Assembly: GCF_001613405.1 (NCBI RefSeq) | Contig: NZ_BDCH01000015.1 | Coordinates: forward strand, 62,001 to 126,000 | Direction: 5' to 3' | Length of the DNA stretch: 64,000 nt | DNA from: Nocardia crassostreae | GTDB taxonomy: Bacteria; Actinomycetota; Actinomycetes; Mycobacteriales; Mycobacteriaceae | Shown here: positions 35,384 through 46,348 of the stretch, piece by piece | How the letters are laid out: each line of letters opens with the position of its first letter | How positions within the stretch are numbered: the first letter of the stretch is position 1 | Program-made: the position numbers and the translations under genes | The notes under the pieces: generated by a model | Seen by the model: only the letters and a program-made list of their open reading frames with translations | The model's database searches: none | What the model was told of the DNA's origin: nothing

Positions 35384-36211
35384 GTGTCCATTATCGATGC
35401 CTGGGCGCAGCACCCCACGCTGCGTCTCGTCCAGCACGATATGTTCGACTCCCTGCGCCGCTGGGGCGCGCCGCTACCCGCCGAGCAGCCGCCGGTCGCG
35501 GCGACACACACCCTCATGGATGCCGCCGGTGTCGATACCGCGCTGATTTCCGCCTGGTACGGACCGGAGGGTGTGCTGATCTCCAATGACGAGGCGGCGA
35601 GCTTCGCCGCCGACTCCGGCGGGCGATTGATCGGGGTCGCCTCGGTCGATCTGCGCAAGCCGGTGGCGGCGGTCCGGGAACTGCGCCGGGCCGTCACCGA
35701 ACTCGGTATGCGCGCGCTGCGGATCGTGCCGTGGCTGTGGGGACTGCCGCCCAACGACCGGCGCTACTATCCGCTCTACGCCGAATGCGTGGAACTCGGC
35801 ATCCCGTTCTGCACGCAGGTCGGTCACACCGGCCCGCTGCGCACCTCCGAGACCGGCCGCCCCATCCCCTATCTCGACGATGTCGCGCTCGACTTCCCGG
35901 AGCTCACCATTGTCGGCGGTCATATCGGATACCCGTGGACCACCGAGATGATCGCGCTCGCGACCAAGTACCCGAACGTCCACATCGACACATCCGCCTA
36001 TACCGTCCGCCGCTATCCGTCGGAACTGGTCGCCTATCTGAAGTCACACGGTCGTCGAAAGGTATTGTTCGGCACCAACTTTCCCATGATCATGCCCGAG
36101 CACGCCCTGAAGGGCATCGACGATCTCGGCCTCGACGACGAGGCCAGGGAGCTGTTCCTGTCCGGCAATGCCCGCCGCGTATTCGGGCTCGATGCCGAAC
36201 ACGCGGCGTGA
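35384..36211 (+). CDS. Amidohydrolase-2 family protein (ACMSD-like)
   Basis: 275 aa from GTG 35384, with GGAGG 6 bp upstream. TIM-barrel hydrolase/decarboxylase family PF04909. The usual HxH after strand 1 reads DAWAQHP. His residues occur in TQVGHTGP and GGHIGYPW. The last-strand Asp of FGSDYP reads Asn in LFGTNFPM. The metal site therefore looks atypical and the enzyme may use a different ligand set or act as a lactonase. Substrate unknown. It converges on the prenyl synthase with a 9-bp gap. Confidence 0.82.
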   Translation: MSIIDAWAQHPTLRLVQHDMFDSLRRWGAPLPAEQPPVAATHTLMDAAGVDTALISAWYGPEGVLISNDEAASFAADSGGRLIGVASVDLRKPVAAVRELRRAVTELGMRALRIVPWLWGLPPNDRRYYPLYAECVELGIPFCTQVGHTGPLRTSETGRPIPYLDDVALDFPELTIVGGHIGYPWTTEMIALATKYPNVHIDTSAYTVRRYPSELVAYLKSHGRRKVLFGTNFPMIMPEHALKGIDDLGLDDEARELFLSGNARRVFGLDAEHAA

Positions 36212-36220
36212 CGGTACCGA

Positions 36221-37384
36221 TCACCGATCGCGGTGGGCGACCAGTTGCGCCAGGGCGGTCAGATCGCCCACCGCCAATTCCGGCGGCAGGGCCGCGAGCG
36301 CGGAGCGCAGGGCCGCATCGGCGCGGCGCAGGGTGCGATGACGGCCGCCCGCCTCCTCGATGAGGTCGGCGGCGCGCGCCGCCCGCGACGGCGTCATCGG
36401 ATGCCGGGCCTGATAGATCCGCGCGAGCTCACGGCCGGTCCCGGTGTCGGAGGCGAGGGCGCACACCACCGGGAACGACTGTTTGCGATGGATCAGATCA
36501 CTGTGCGCGGGCTTGCCGGTCACGGCCGGATCGCCCCAGATATCGATCGCATCGTCGATGAGCTGGAATACCGGCCCCAGTTCGGCCCCGAAGGTATGCA
36601 TGGCCGACACCACCCGGTGATCGGCCCCGGCGCACAGGGCGCCCAGCGCGCAGGCACAGGCCAGCAAGGCCCCGGTCTTGCCCGCCGCCATATCCAGATA
36701 CTCGTCGATGCTCACCGTGGAGCGGGTCTCGAAGGCGCAGTCCGCGTACTGTCCCCGGCACAGCGTGACGGTGGCGCGCGCCAACCGGATGACGGCCTCG
36801 GAGGTCACCTCCTCGGGCACGCCGTCCGATAGCACGCCGAGTGCCAATGCCTGTAGAGCGTCTCCCAGCAGTGTCGCATTGGTTTCGCCCCAGATTCGCC
36901 AGACGGTGGGCCGACCGTGCCGCATCGGGTCGGTGTCCATGACGTCGTCGTGCACCAGGGAGAAGTTGTGCAGCAGTTCGACGGCCGCCGCCGCGTGCAC
37001 GGCCTGCTCGGTCCCGCCGCCGCAGGCCGCGGCCGCCGCGAAGGTGAGTGCCGGGCGTAGCGCCTTGCCCTGAACCCCGGAGATCTCCGCACCCTCGGTG
37101 TCACACCACCCGAAGTGATAGCCCGCCATTCGATCCAGCGGCTCGGCCAGCAAGGCCACCGCAGAGCGCAGGACGGGTTCTATCGCCTGTCTGGCTTCGG
37201 TTAACTGCCTGCGTGCCAGCCACTCTATTCGGCCGTCGAAGGATGGTTGCCCGGATTCTGCTGCCCGTGGGCAGGTTTCGCTGTGCCCGGCCAGATTGGC
37301 CACCGCCGGCCGCGACAGTCCCCACCGTCGCCGCCCCTCATGCCATTGTCCCGCTATGGAATTGGTGTGTTTCGACGCTCGCAT
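36221..37384 (-). CDS. Polyprenyl diphosphate synthase
   Basis: 387 aa. Trans-type isoprenyl diphosphate synthase with both aspartate-rich motifs: FARM-like DDVMD (146-150) and SARM DDAID (277-281), plus KALRPALTF. An N-terminal extension of about 60 residues is unusual and the true start may be further in. It makes FPP or GGPP from IPP and an allylic starter. It lies downstream of the terpene cyclase on the same strand (151-bp gap), so it probably supplies its substrate. Confidence 0.93.
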   Translation of the reverse strand: MRASKHTNSIAGQWHEGRRRWGLSRPAVANLAGHSETCPRAAESGQPSFDGRIEWLARRQLTEARQAIEPVLRSAVALLAEPLDRMAGYHFGWCDTEGAEISGVQGKALRPALTFAAAAACGGGTEQAVHAAAAVELLHNFSLVHDDVMDTDPMRHGRPTVWRIWGETNATLLGDALQALALGVLSDGVPEEVTSEAVIRLARATVTLCRGQYADCAFETRSTVSIDEYLDMAAGKTGALLACACALGALCAGADHRVVSAMHTFGAELGPVFQLIDDAIDIWGDPAVTGKPAHSDLIHRKQSFPVVCALASDTGTGRELARIYQARHPMTPSRAARAADLIEEAGGRHRTLRRADAALRSALAALPPELAVGDLTALAQLVAHRDR

Positions 37385-37535
37385 AATCGGCCCCGTTCAC
37401 TTTCGGACACGGCCTCCCGACCACCCGGTGACAGACGGGCGGCCATGCGTAGCAGGTAGCTCATGGTCCCATCGGCAAGCGAAAGGATCGGGTGGCCTGC
37501 GGATTTCAGTTCGGCAACAGCCTGGGGACCGCTGC

Positions 37536-38508
37536 TCAAGTGAGCGGCAATCCGTGTTCGAGAGCCTCCAGCGGGGCGCTCGTGTAACGCGCGGCCTGAT
37601 AGTGATAGTCCAGGTTGGCACGTACGTAAACGGTGTAATTAGTTGCGGTAGCGAGAGTGTCGTCCTTATCGCGCCCAGAGATGCCCGCGTCGTCGAGCTC
37701 CACCGGCAGGCGTTCGAGGGCATCGTTCATCCGCTGGATGCATTCGGTCAGCATCCCGTTCACGAGGTCATAGGCCTGTGCTCGATCGTAGCCGTAATGG
37801 TACTCGGCCAGTAGTACCGAGTTGTAGAGGCACCCCGAGGCCTCGTCGGAGGCCACCGAGAGCACGTCGTTGAACAGCCCCATATGCTCCACCGCGGCCT
37901 CGCGCAGCCCGCGCATGGATGGCACGTACCGCGCCCCGGCCGAGAGGTCCACGCCCTCGGCGATCTCGCTGATATCGAGAAAGACGAAGAGCGCCACACC
38001 ATCTCGCCGATGCGCCCGATACGTCTGCAGATCGGGCAGATTGCCCGCGAGCCGCCCGACGGACTCGGTGTAGTAGGTCCCTGCGAATCTCGGCCTCCAC
38101 GCTGACTTTCCATTGCGCCGAGCGGCCCTCCGACAGCCGCCGCCACAGATCAGCGAATGCGATACCTAGTACGCCGGATGTTTGCCCCACACCGTCGAAT
38201 ACCGCGCTGAGCGCGGTGATCGTATCCAGACATCGCCGCGGATCCGGGATTTCGATATCGAACTGATCGTCCACCGCGAAAGCCCACGCCGTGTATTGCG
38301 AGAGCAGTGCGAGATCGTCCACTCCGGCGCGGGGGCACCACAGGGCGTACATTCGCGTCGGGCGGGTGCGTTCCATGCGTCGGCGCGTGAGCTCCGACGG
38401 GACCAGTTCGAATGTCTCGAGCCAGGCCCACATTGCCGCCTCTGCCTCGAGCTCCGCGGGATTTAGTCCCGCCGACTCGAAGGGCATGAAGAATTCGGTC
38501 GGTTCCAT
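37536..38508 (-). pseudogene. Class I terpene cyclase with one frameshift
   Basis: Reads as a 323-aa bacterial class I terpene synthase if one base is removed near 38083-38096. The first frame gives the substrate motif DDQFD (80-84) up to KVSVEAE. The other frame resumes at FAGTYYTESVGRLAGNLPDL and ends with the metal triad NDVLSVASDE and the late YHYQAARY. All parts of the active site are present across the two frames. It would cyclise FPP or GGPP made by the adjacent prenyl synthase. ATG 38508 has AGGAGG upstream. Functional only if the lesion is an error. Confidence 0.88.
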
Positions 38509-38784
38509 CGAAACTACCTATCCTCCTGCCTACCCTACCCACCCATTTGGAATCATTGCGACATTTCGGACAATCATCTCTCAAAGGTAGCCCGAACCAG
38601 GCGGGGAGGGGAGCCAGGGGTTACTCCGACGTGCCGAGGGCGCCGCGGGCGCAAGATCAACCAATCGCGACCGGTCTGAACGAGATCGATTGCATACCCG
38701 TATCTTTCGGAAACCGCAAGATCAGCCCCCGCCTCGCCGTACGCTGGCGCACCGACCCACGTATCGGCACAACCCGGAGGCACC

Positions 38785-39225
38785 ATGCTGTCCCTGCAGG
38801 AGATTTCGGACCGCCTGGAGATCGAGGACCTCATGGTCCGCTACTCACATGCGGTGGATACCCACCAGTGGGAGTTGCTGGACGAAATCTTCACCCCTGA
38901 TGCTCATATCGACTACACCGCCATGGGTGGCCCGGCGGGCGACCTCGCGTCCACCAAGAGTTTCCTGGCCACCGTCATGCCGAACTTCTCCGCCTTCCAA
39001 CACCTGATCAGCAACTCCTCCATCCGCGTCGACGGCGATCACGCGACGGCCCGCACCATGTGCCACAACCCCATGCTGGTCGCCGGGTCCGACGGGCACA
39101 GTCGGCTCATGCTCTGCGGCCTGTGGTATCACGACACCTTCGTGCGACTCGGCGGCGGCTGGCGCATCCATCAGCGCGTCGAGGAGAAGAGCTATATGTT
39201 CGTCGCGCCCACCGCCGCGAACTGA
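38785..39225 (+). CDS. NTF2/SnoaL-like protein
   Basis: 146 aa. The cone fold is shown by the helix EISDRLEIEDLMVRYSHAVD, WELLDEIFTPDAHIDY and the closing strand GGWRIHQRVEEKSYMF. It belongs to the group of bile-acid 7-alpha-dehydratase-like or ring-dehydratase NTF2 proteins; catalytic role and substrate unknown. It is separated from the terpene cyclase by a 276-bp divergent region with no gene. Confidence 0.88.
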   Translation: MLSLQEISDRLEIEDLMVRYSHAVDTHQWELLDEIFTPDAHIDYTAMGGPAGDLASTKSFLATVMPNFSAFQHLISNSSIRVDGDHATARTMCHNPMLVAGSDGHSRLMLCGLWYHDTFVRLGGGWRIHQRVEEKSYMFVAPTAAN

Positions 39226-39228
39226 GCC

Positions 39229-39789
39229 TCAGCGCCGGTAGCGCTGCAGCACGACCCCCGACTTCGGAAACTCGCGCGCCTGCACGAGGCGCAGCGCGCT
39301 GCGCGGTCCCGGCGCGAAGAAGCGTTGCCCGAACCCGAGCAGGACCGGAAACACCGCCAGCGACAGCTCGTCCACCAGCCCGAGCCGCAGGAACTCCTGC
39401 GCGGTGGTCGCGCCCCCGAACAGCACCAGCGGCTTGCCCGGCCGTTCCTTGAGCGCGTTCACCTCCGCGGCGAGATCGTCGCCTATCCGCACCGCGGGCT
39501 GCCACGCCAGCTCCCGCCGCCCGTGCGACACAACATATTTCGGAAGCCCGTTCACCCGCGACGCCAGCTCGTCCCCCGGCGCCGTGGGCTCCCGCTCCGC
39601 CTGCGGCCAGTACTCCCCCAGCTCCTCGTAGCACACCCGCCCGAAGATCTGCCCGTCCACACTGTCGAGCAACTCCCCGAGATATTCGTGAAAGTCCGGA
39701 TCATCGATCTCGATCCAATCCATCACTCCCCCCGGCCCCTGGGTGAACCCGTCCACCGACACCATCATGTGCAATACCACTGCGCGCAT
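39229..39789 (-). CDS. Dihydrofolate reductase / RibD C-terminal family protein
   Basis: 186 aa. The start LHMMVSVDGFTQGPGGVMDW and later GGATTAQEFLRLGLVDELSL with PVLLGFGQRFF are typical of the RibD-like reductase family that actinobacteria carry in many copies. Binds NADPH; substrate not predictable. It converges with the NTF2-like gene by 3 bp. Confidence 0.92.
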   Translation of the reverse strand: MRAVVLHMMVSVDGFTQGPGGVMDWIEIDDPDFHEYLGELLDSVDGQIFGRVCYEELGEYWPQAEREPTAPGDELASRVNGLPKYVVSHGRRELAWQPAVRIGDDLAAEVNALKERPGKPLVLFGGATTAQEFLRLGLVDELSLAVFPVLLGFGQRFFAPGPRSALRLVQAREFPKSGVVLQRYRR

Positions 39790-39860
39790 GCGAACCCCTT
39801 CGATTGGATTTTCGCTTCGCTGTGGTGACCGGCCGAGCCCGCGAAATTAATCGGTGCCGA

Positions 39861-40340
39861 TTACCCGCCCGCCCGTCCCGAGGCGGTGGCGAGGACCTGA
39901 TCGAAGAGATCGCGGTAGCCGCGCAGGGCCTGGCGCAGGTCTTCGGTGTCGGCGTGTTCGCCCTTGGACCAACGGTATTCGATCTCCTGGCGGCGCTGGG
40001 CGCAGGTGTCGGCCAGTATCCGGATGGCGTCGATGACGAGTTCGTCCGCGTGGGTCACGCAGTCCTGCGGGTCGTCGACGAACCCGGTCTGCACCTCGCG
40101 CCACTGCTCGCGCAGCCGCTCGAGATCATGCTCGGCGAGCAACCGGCCGCGATCGCGCTCGACGGCTGCCGAATCGGCCGCCGGGGACGGCCGCGGCTCC
40201 GCATCGGTCACCGCTGGATTGGGGGCGGTCGGTGCGGTCCGGTCGGTGACGATCGGCGTGGCCGGATCGGTTGCCCGGGTGTCGGCGGGCGAATCGGCTC
40301 GGGTGTGGTGATTTTCGGGATGTTCGGATTCGATGCTCAT
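39861..40340 (-). CDS. Unknown soluble protein, paralogue of 40358-40921
   Basis: 159 aa from ATG 40340. The first 60 residues are low complexity and charged (Pro/Ala/Asp/Thr rich). The C-terminal 100 residues hold the segment REQWREVQTGFVDDP, which matches MQWAQVQEQFIDDP in the adjacent gene, followed in both by an AD-LV helix and by a similar end (LRQALRGYRDLFDQVL here, TAIVHYRALFEDLM there). The two genes are 17 bp apart, look like a tandem duplication, and probably form one operon with this gene second. Function unknown. Confidence 0.75.
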   Translation of the reverse strand: MSIESEHPENHHTRADSPADTRATDPATPIVTDRTAPTAPNPAVTDAEPRPSPAADSAAVERDRGRLLAEHDLERLREQWREVQTGFVDDPQDCVTHADELVIDAIRILADTCAQRRQEIEYRWSKGEHADTEDLRQALRGYRDLFDQVLATASGRAGG

Positions 40341-40357
40341 GGCGGTGTCTCGGGTGT

Positions 40358-40921
40358 CTAGTTGGTGGATGTGCCGGATTCGGCGCGGTGGCCGTTCATC
40401 AGGTCCTCGAAGAGGGCGCGGTAGTGCACGATGGCGGTGCGCATGTCCTCCGTGGTCACCTGGCCCTGACCGGCGCGGCCGGTGATGTCGTGGGCGATCC
40501 GGTATTGCTCGAGCGGTTGGGCGTGCTCCACGGACAGAATGTCCAGTTGCTGGTCGTAGTCCTCGGCGGGGTAGCCGCGATCGGTCATGACCGCGGTGAC
40601 GAGGTGGTCGGCATTGGTGAGCGCGGCGACCGGATCGTCGATGAACTGCTCCTGCACCTGCGCCCATTGCATGGTGTAGCGGCGCTTCTCGTCCTCGGAC
40701 AGATCGCGCAAATCCAGCTGACTGTGCTGCTTTTCGCGTTCGGTCAGTGCGCGTTCGGCGACGCGCCGGTTCTGGGCGTGCTGGACCGTCCGGTCGTATT
40801 CGGGGCCGAAGCGGTCGCGCAAGCGGCGACTGCGTGCGCGCGGTATGAGAGCTACCGCCAGCAGCGCCAGCACCGCGATCGCCGCCAGCACGATAATCAG
40901 GGTCATTACTGCACCCGACAT
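40358..40921 (-). CDS. Membrane-anchored unknown protein, paralogue of 39861-40340
   Basis: 187 aa from ATG 40921 (AGGAGG upstream). One N-terminal membrane helix (TLIIVLAAIAVLALLAVALI), then basic residues, which predicts a cytoplasmic C-terminal domain. That domain shares W-VQ-F-DDP-AD with its soluble neighbour. I know similar actinobacterial proteins as hypothetical or secreted-protein-like. Function unknown. Together the pair resembles a membrane and soluble version of one module. Confidence 0.78.
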   Translation of the reverse strand: MSGAVMTLIIVLAAIAVLALLAVALIPRARSRRLRDRFGPEYDRTVQHAQNRRVAERALTEREKQHSQLDLRDLSEDEKRRYTMQWAQVQEQFIDDPVAALTNADHLVTAVMTDRGYPAEDYDQQLDILSVEHAQPLEQYRIAHDITGRAGQGQVTTEDMRTAIVHYRALFEDLMNGHRAESGTSTN

Positions 40922-40997
40922 GTGATGCCTCCTGGTCGAGTCCGTCGTTTTGGACGGAATGCCTCGATCCGGCGGCATCAAACGCTGGTGCGCGGGT

Positions 40998-41879
40998 TCA
41001 GGTTCCGCGCAGCAGCGGGATGAGGGGGGCGAACTTCTCGAGATTGCGTTCGTTGACGGTGATGTAGCTGAATCCGTAGCGCTCGCGGCGGGCGCGCAGG
41101 GTCTCGGCCTGTTGTTCGGGGGTGCCGATCAGCAGGACCGGGATGTCCTCCGGCTCGTCCGCGCTGGCCGGTGAGATGTGCGGGGCGAGCTGCTCCAGGA
41201 AGGCGGTGCGTTCGGCGGGGGCGGCGAGACCCTGGACGAGCAGGTTGAATTCGACCGTGTCGGCGCGGGAACCGAGCAGGCCGCGCACGTAGTCGACCTT
41301 CTTGGCGGTGGTGATCGAATCGGCGACGGTGATGTGACCGCTGTCGGAGGTATGGCCTGCGACCAGGGCGATGGTCCGGGCATACTCGGCGGACAGGCGC
41401 AGGGTGCGCTCGCCCCAGGCGGCAATGAGCAGCGGCGGGCCGCCCGGCTGGACCGGGCACGGCGTGTACTCCGGGTCGGCGTAGAGGCGGCGCAGGGTTG
41501 CCACCGTCTGTTCGACGTGATCGACCCGGCGGCCCGCGGATGGGAACGGCATTCCGGCGGCCTCGAATTCGGACTGCACATAGCCCGCGCCGAGACCCAG
41601 TTCGAACCGGCCGCCGCTGAACTGATCGAGTCCGGCGACATCGCGGGCCAGCAGCACCGGATTGTAGAACGGGGTATTCAGCAGGAAGGTGGTGAGCCGG
41701 ACCCGCTCGGTCACCTCGGCCGCCAGCATGAGCGCGGGGAACGGGGCCGCCATTCCCAGATGGTCGGCCACGCCGATGACATCGAAGCCGAGACGCTCGG
41801 CGCGGCGGCATTTCTCGACCCACGCGCTGCGGGAGGTTGGAGCCAGCATGTTCAAACCGAAGCGGAACGGGAGCACCAT
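40998..41879 (-). CDS. LLM-class F420-dependent oxidoreductase
   Basis: 293 aa. Luciferase-like TIM barrel: ERLGFDVIGVADHLGM, FSGGRFELGLGAGYVQSEFEAAG and the late IGTPEQQAETL are typical of the mycobacterial/nocardial F420-dependent subfamily. It should carry out hydride transfer with F420H2; substrate unknown. It is divergent from the GAF regulator with 208 bp between. Confidence 0.93.
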   Translation of the reverse strand: MVLPFRFGLNMLAPTSRSAWVEKCRRAERLGFDVIGVADHLGMAAPFPALMLAAEVTERVRLTTFLLNTPFYNPVLLARDVAGLDQFSGGRFELGLGAGYVQSEFEAAGMPFPSAGRRVDHVEQTVATLRRLYADPEYTPCPVQPGGPPLLIAAWGERTLRLSAEYARTIALVAGHTSDSGHITVADSITTAKKVDYVRGLLGSRADTVEFNLLVQGLAAPAERTAFLEQLAPHISPASADEPEDIPVLLIGTPEQQAETLRARRERYGFSYITVNERNLEKFAPLIPLLRGT

Positions 41880-42087
41880 AGTTCTTGTCTACCAGTCGAA
41901 TCCGTTCCCCGTCTCGACTGTGCGCGCGGGTTGTGTCCGTAATGACGGAAACATGACGATCGGCGAACTCTGCGAAGCAGCGCCGGACGAATTAACGCGG
42001 CGAGTGCATCGAATGCGGTCCGCGCGGTCGCCGGGCGCGCCATCATGAGTTATCGCAATTCATCGACCGCTGCGAGGAGTTTGCACG

Positions 42088-43305
42088 ATGGCCCAGTTGC
42101 CCGCTCTCTCCCAGCAGCGTGCGGAGCTCGAGAAGGTCTGGGCGCGCTGGTCGGCGGGCACCGGTCGGCCGCCGGGTCAGGAGATCGCGCTGCGCCACGA
42201 GGTGGCCGAATCCTGGGAGCGGTCACTGCGCACGGTGGATCCGGGGCGTGCCGTGGCTCCCGCCACCGATCGCGACGAATTGGGTTCGCGCTGGGCGGAA
42301 TCGCCGCTGCGGACGCCGGTCACCGAACTGGCGGGCGAGCTGCGCGCCATCACCGAGGACGCCGGAATGATCGCGGTGGTCACCGACGAGGTGGGCACCG
42401 TGCTGTTCTGCTGCGGGGATCGCGCTGTGCGGCGACGGGCCGAACAGGTGAATCTGGCGCCGGGCGGCTGCTGGGACGAACCCTATATGGGAACCAGCGG
42501 CGTGGCGCTGTCGCTGCAAACCGGGCAGCCCAGTTCGGTCTGGGCCGCCGAACATCTGGTGGAGGCGCTGCACGGGTGGGTCTGCTACTGCGCGCCGATT
42601 CGCGCGGCCGACGGCAGGCAGTTGGGCGTGCTGGATCTGTCGACCTATTGGGACCGCTCCCATCCCATGATCCTGACCACGGTGCGGGCGCTGGTCGCCG
42701 CCATCGAGGCGCGGTTGCACGCCGAGCAGGCGCGGCCGCGGACGCGGACGCGGCTGGAATGCCTGGGTGTGCCGCGCCTGTACAAGGAAGGCAAGCAGGT
42801 GGCCATGCGGCCGCGGCAGCTAGAAATCCTCACCCTGCTGGCCCTGGAACCCGAGGGGTACACCCCGGAACGCTTGCACGAGGCCGTGTACGGCGAGCGG
42901 TCGGTGTCGTCGAGCACGCTCAAGGCCGATGTCTCCCGGCTGCGCCGCGCCACCGACGGCCAGGTCGCCGATCGTCGCTATATGCTCACCGAGCCCATGG
43001 CCTGCGATGCCCTCGAACTGCTCGCGGCCCTGGAGGCCGGGGATATGACCACCGCCGTCCGCCTGTATCGCGGTCCGCTGCTGCCGGATTCGGATGTTCC
43101 GGGCATTGTGCAGTGGCGCGAACACCTCGACGTCTGCCTGCGCACCGCCGTGCTGGCCGATCGGAATCCCGAACACGCGCTCCGGTTCGGGCAGCGCTGC
43201 CCGGACGATATCGAAATCCACGAGCACGCCATGCGTTTGCTGCCCCACGGGGACAGTCGGCGTGCCTTGGCGACCGCCCGTCTGCACACCGCGATGCGCG
43301 CGTAA
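42088..43305 (+). CDS. GAF-domain regulator with SARP-like winged helix
   Basis: 405 aa from ATG 42088. Residues about 20-210 form a GAF-type sensor preceded by the [12 protein letters not shown] helix seen in acetoin-type activators (AcoR). Instead of the sigma54 AAA domain, residues about 225-320 form an OmpR/SARP-type winged helix ([20 protein letters not shown], then [18 protein letters not shown]). The last part resembles a bacterial transcriptional activation-like domain. It lies directly before an aldehyde dehydrogenase whose promoter carries three 11-bp-spaced CCAACC repeats, a typical SARP target. Confidence 0.85.
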   Translation: MAQLPALSQQRAELEKVWARWSAGTGRPPGQEIALRHEVAESWERSLRTVDPGRAVAPATDRDELGSRWAESPLRTPVTELAGELRAITEDAGMIAVVTDEVGTVLFCCGDRAVRRRAEQVNLAPGGCWDEPYMGTSGVALSLQTGQPSSVWAAEHLVEALHGWVCYCAPIRAADGRQLGVLDLSTYWDRSHPMILTTVRALVAAIEARLHAEQARPRTRTRLECLGVPRLYKEGKQVAMRPRQLEILTLLALEPEGYTPERLHEAVYGERSVSSSTLKADVSRLRRATDGQVADRRYMLTEPMACDALELLAALEAGDMTTAVRLYRGPLLPDSDVPGIVQWREHLDVCLRTAVLADRNPEHALRFGQRCPDDIEIHEHAMRLLPHGDSRRALATARLHTAMRA

Positions 43306-43333
43306 CCCCTTGCAACCCACAGGCTGTGACTAG

Positions 43334-43386
43334 CCGACGTTTCACCAACCTCGCGCCAACCATACGCCAACCTTCGCGGTTCATAG
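43334..43386. promoter_or_regulatory. SARP-like direct repeats and -10 of the aldehyde dehydrogenase
   Basis: CCAACC occurs at 43345, 43356 and 43367, exactly 11 bp apart, with a degenerate fourth copy CCGACG at 43334. The last copy ends 8 bp before the hexamer TCATAG (43381-43386), a possible -10. This spacing is the classical SARP activator geometry and fits the winged helix of the upstream regulator. Confidence 0.6.
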
Positions 43387-43427
43387 TGACCCCCGTCACC
43401 CACAGGTCTGCGATCAGGAGCCGCGCC

Positions 43428-44945
<1,518 letters not shown>

Positions 44946-44986
44946 AGTCGAGTCGTGTTGCCGCATCACACACTTGGAGGATTAGC

Positions 44987-45394
44987 ATGAAAACGGGTTC
45001 GGTGTCCCGCGTGGGCATCACCGACGCCGCGGCCGACGTCCTGCAGGGACTGATCACCCACCACGGTCCGGTCATGTTCCACCAGTCCGGCGGCTGCCGC
45101 GACGGCAGCTCGCCAATGTGCTACCCCCTGGGCGAGTTCCGGGTAGGCGCCGCCGACGTCCTGCTCGGCCGCGTCTTCCCCGACACCTCGTTCTGGATGA
45201 GCGCCGACCAATACGAATACTGGCGCCACACCCACCTCACCGTGGACGTGGTCCCCGGCCGCGGCGGCGGCTTCTCCCTCGAAGCCCCCGAGGGAGTCCG
45301 ATTCATCATCCGGTCTCGGTTGTTCACCGACGCCGAAGCGGCGGCGTTGGAAGCGGCTCCCGCCCCACCGCGCGGCGCGGACTTAGCCGGATGA
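44987..45394 (+). CDS. DUF779 protein, aldehyde dehydrogenase partner
   Basis: 135 aa from ATG 44987 with TTGGAGG upstream. DUF779 signature HQSGGCRDGSSPMCYP (two conserved Cys) and WMSADQYEYWRHTHLTVDV. DUF779 genes regularly follow acetaldehyde dehydrogenases in actinobacteria and proteobacteria; the biochemical role is not settled. Same operon as the ALDH, closed by a GC hairpin. Confidence 0.92.
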   Translation: MKTGSVSRVGITDAAADVLQGLITHHGPVMFHQSGGCRDGSSPMCYPLGEFRVGAADVLLGRVFPDTSFWMSADQYEYWRHTHLTVDVVPGRGGGFSLEAPEGVRFIIRSRLFTDAEAAALEAAPAPPRGADLAG

Positions 45395-45400
45395 GAGATG

Positions 45401-45430
45401 GCGCGGCCGGTTTCTCCGGGCCGGCCGCGC
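45401..45430. terminator. Terminator of the ALDH operon
   Basis: Stem GCGCGGCCGG (45401-45410) / CCGGCCGCGC (45421-45430) right after the DUF779 stop. It is followed by a 10-base C run (45436-45445) rather than a T run. Confidence 0.6.
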
Positions 45431-45483
45431 TGTCGCCCCCCCCCCGCCGAGACTCGCGGGCAGGCCCCGTTATGCTCTGCGCC

Positions 45484-46305
45484 ATGGGGAGGAACTCCGC
45501 GGTCTGGTTTGTGATTGCTGCTGTTGTGCTGGGTGTTTCGGGGTGTGACAGCGTCAGCGGGGTGCCGGGTGACGGGGTGTCCGGCGCGGCCACGAGTACG
45601 ACCGCGCCGTCAGAGGTGACGGACCAATCGACCACGGCCGCAAAGCCTTCGACGACCACCGTCACCCCGACCGGCAGCCCCGAGCCTGTCTAGGGTGTGC
45701 TCCCGGTATGCGTGCGCACCACCTCGGCCGAGCCGCTCCCCGATTGCCGAGTCGAATCCGCCGATCCCACGGGCCCCGACCTCGAGGTGCGTCGCGGCAT
45801 TTCCGGCCGCACCGGTGTCCTCACGATCGATGTGATCGCACCGGATGGCACTCCCCTGCAAACGATTACCGAGCATAACGTCTACACCGCCTGGTCCATC
45901 CCCCAGTTGCTGGACACCGACGCCGACGGCCGCGACGAACTCCCCGTCCCCCTGGACCTCTACGCCTACTCGGTCACCTACGCCGTCTACCACGCCACCG
46001 GCACGACCGCCGACTTCACGCGAACCGGTGAATTCAACGGTCTCGGAATCGAATCCACCGAGGCCGGATACACCGTCACCGACGGAAAACTCCCGGCCGG
46101 AAAAGGATCGTTCTACAGCTTCTGGATCTACGAGGACGACCAATTGGTCCCCATTGTCACCGCCGAAGTACTCCTGACCCCCGACACCACCGGGACCGCC
46201 ACCGGTAAGGAATGCACCGTTACCGACGACGGCGGCCGCTACCGCACCGGCCTGACCCTCACCCAAGCCCGCGACTACTTCTGCGCCCTCGTCGAATCCG
46301 AATAG
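45484..46305 (+). pseudogene. Lipoprotein of unknown function with in-frame TAG
   Basis: ATG 45484 begins a lipoprotein signal (WFVIAAVVLGVSGCDS, Cys at lipobox VSGC) and a Thr/Ser-rich linker. TAG at 45691-45693 (codon 70) interrupts it, then the same frame continues to 46305 with a folded domain (GVLTIDVIAPDGTPLQTI, LLDTDADGRDELPVPLDLYA and a late ECTVTDDGG). The last part recalls FG-GAP-like or VCBS-like exported proteins. Function unknown. As read, only a 69-residue secreted stub would be made. Confidence 0.7.
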
Positions 46306-46348
46306 CACCCGGAACGACCTTCGCCGCCCCGCCCGCGAGAATGGCTCG

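Noticed and set aside
45436..45445. Ten-C run as a phase-variable switch
   Set aside because: It lies between a terminator and a start codon, not in a frame or at a -10/-35 spacing that I can define.
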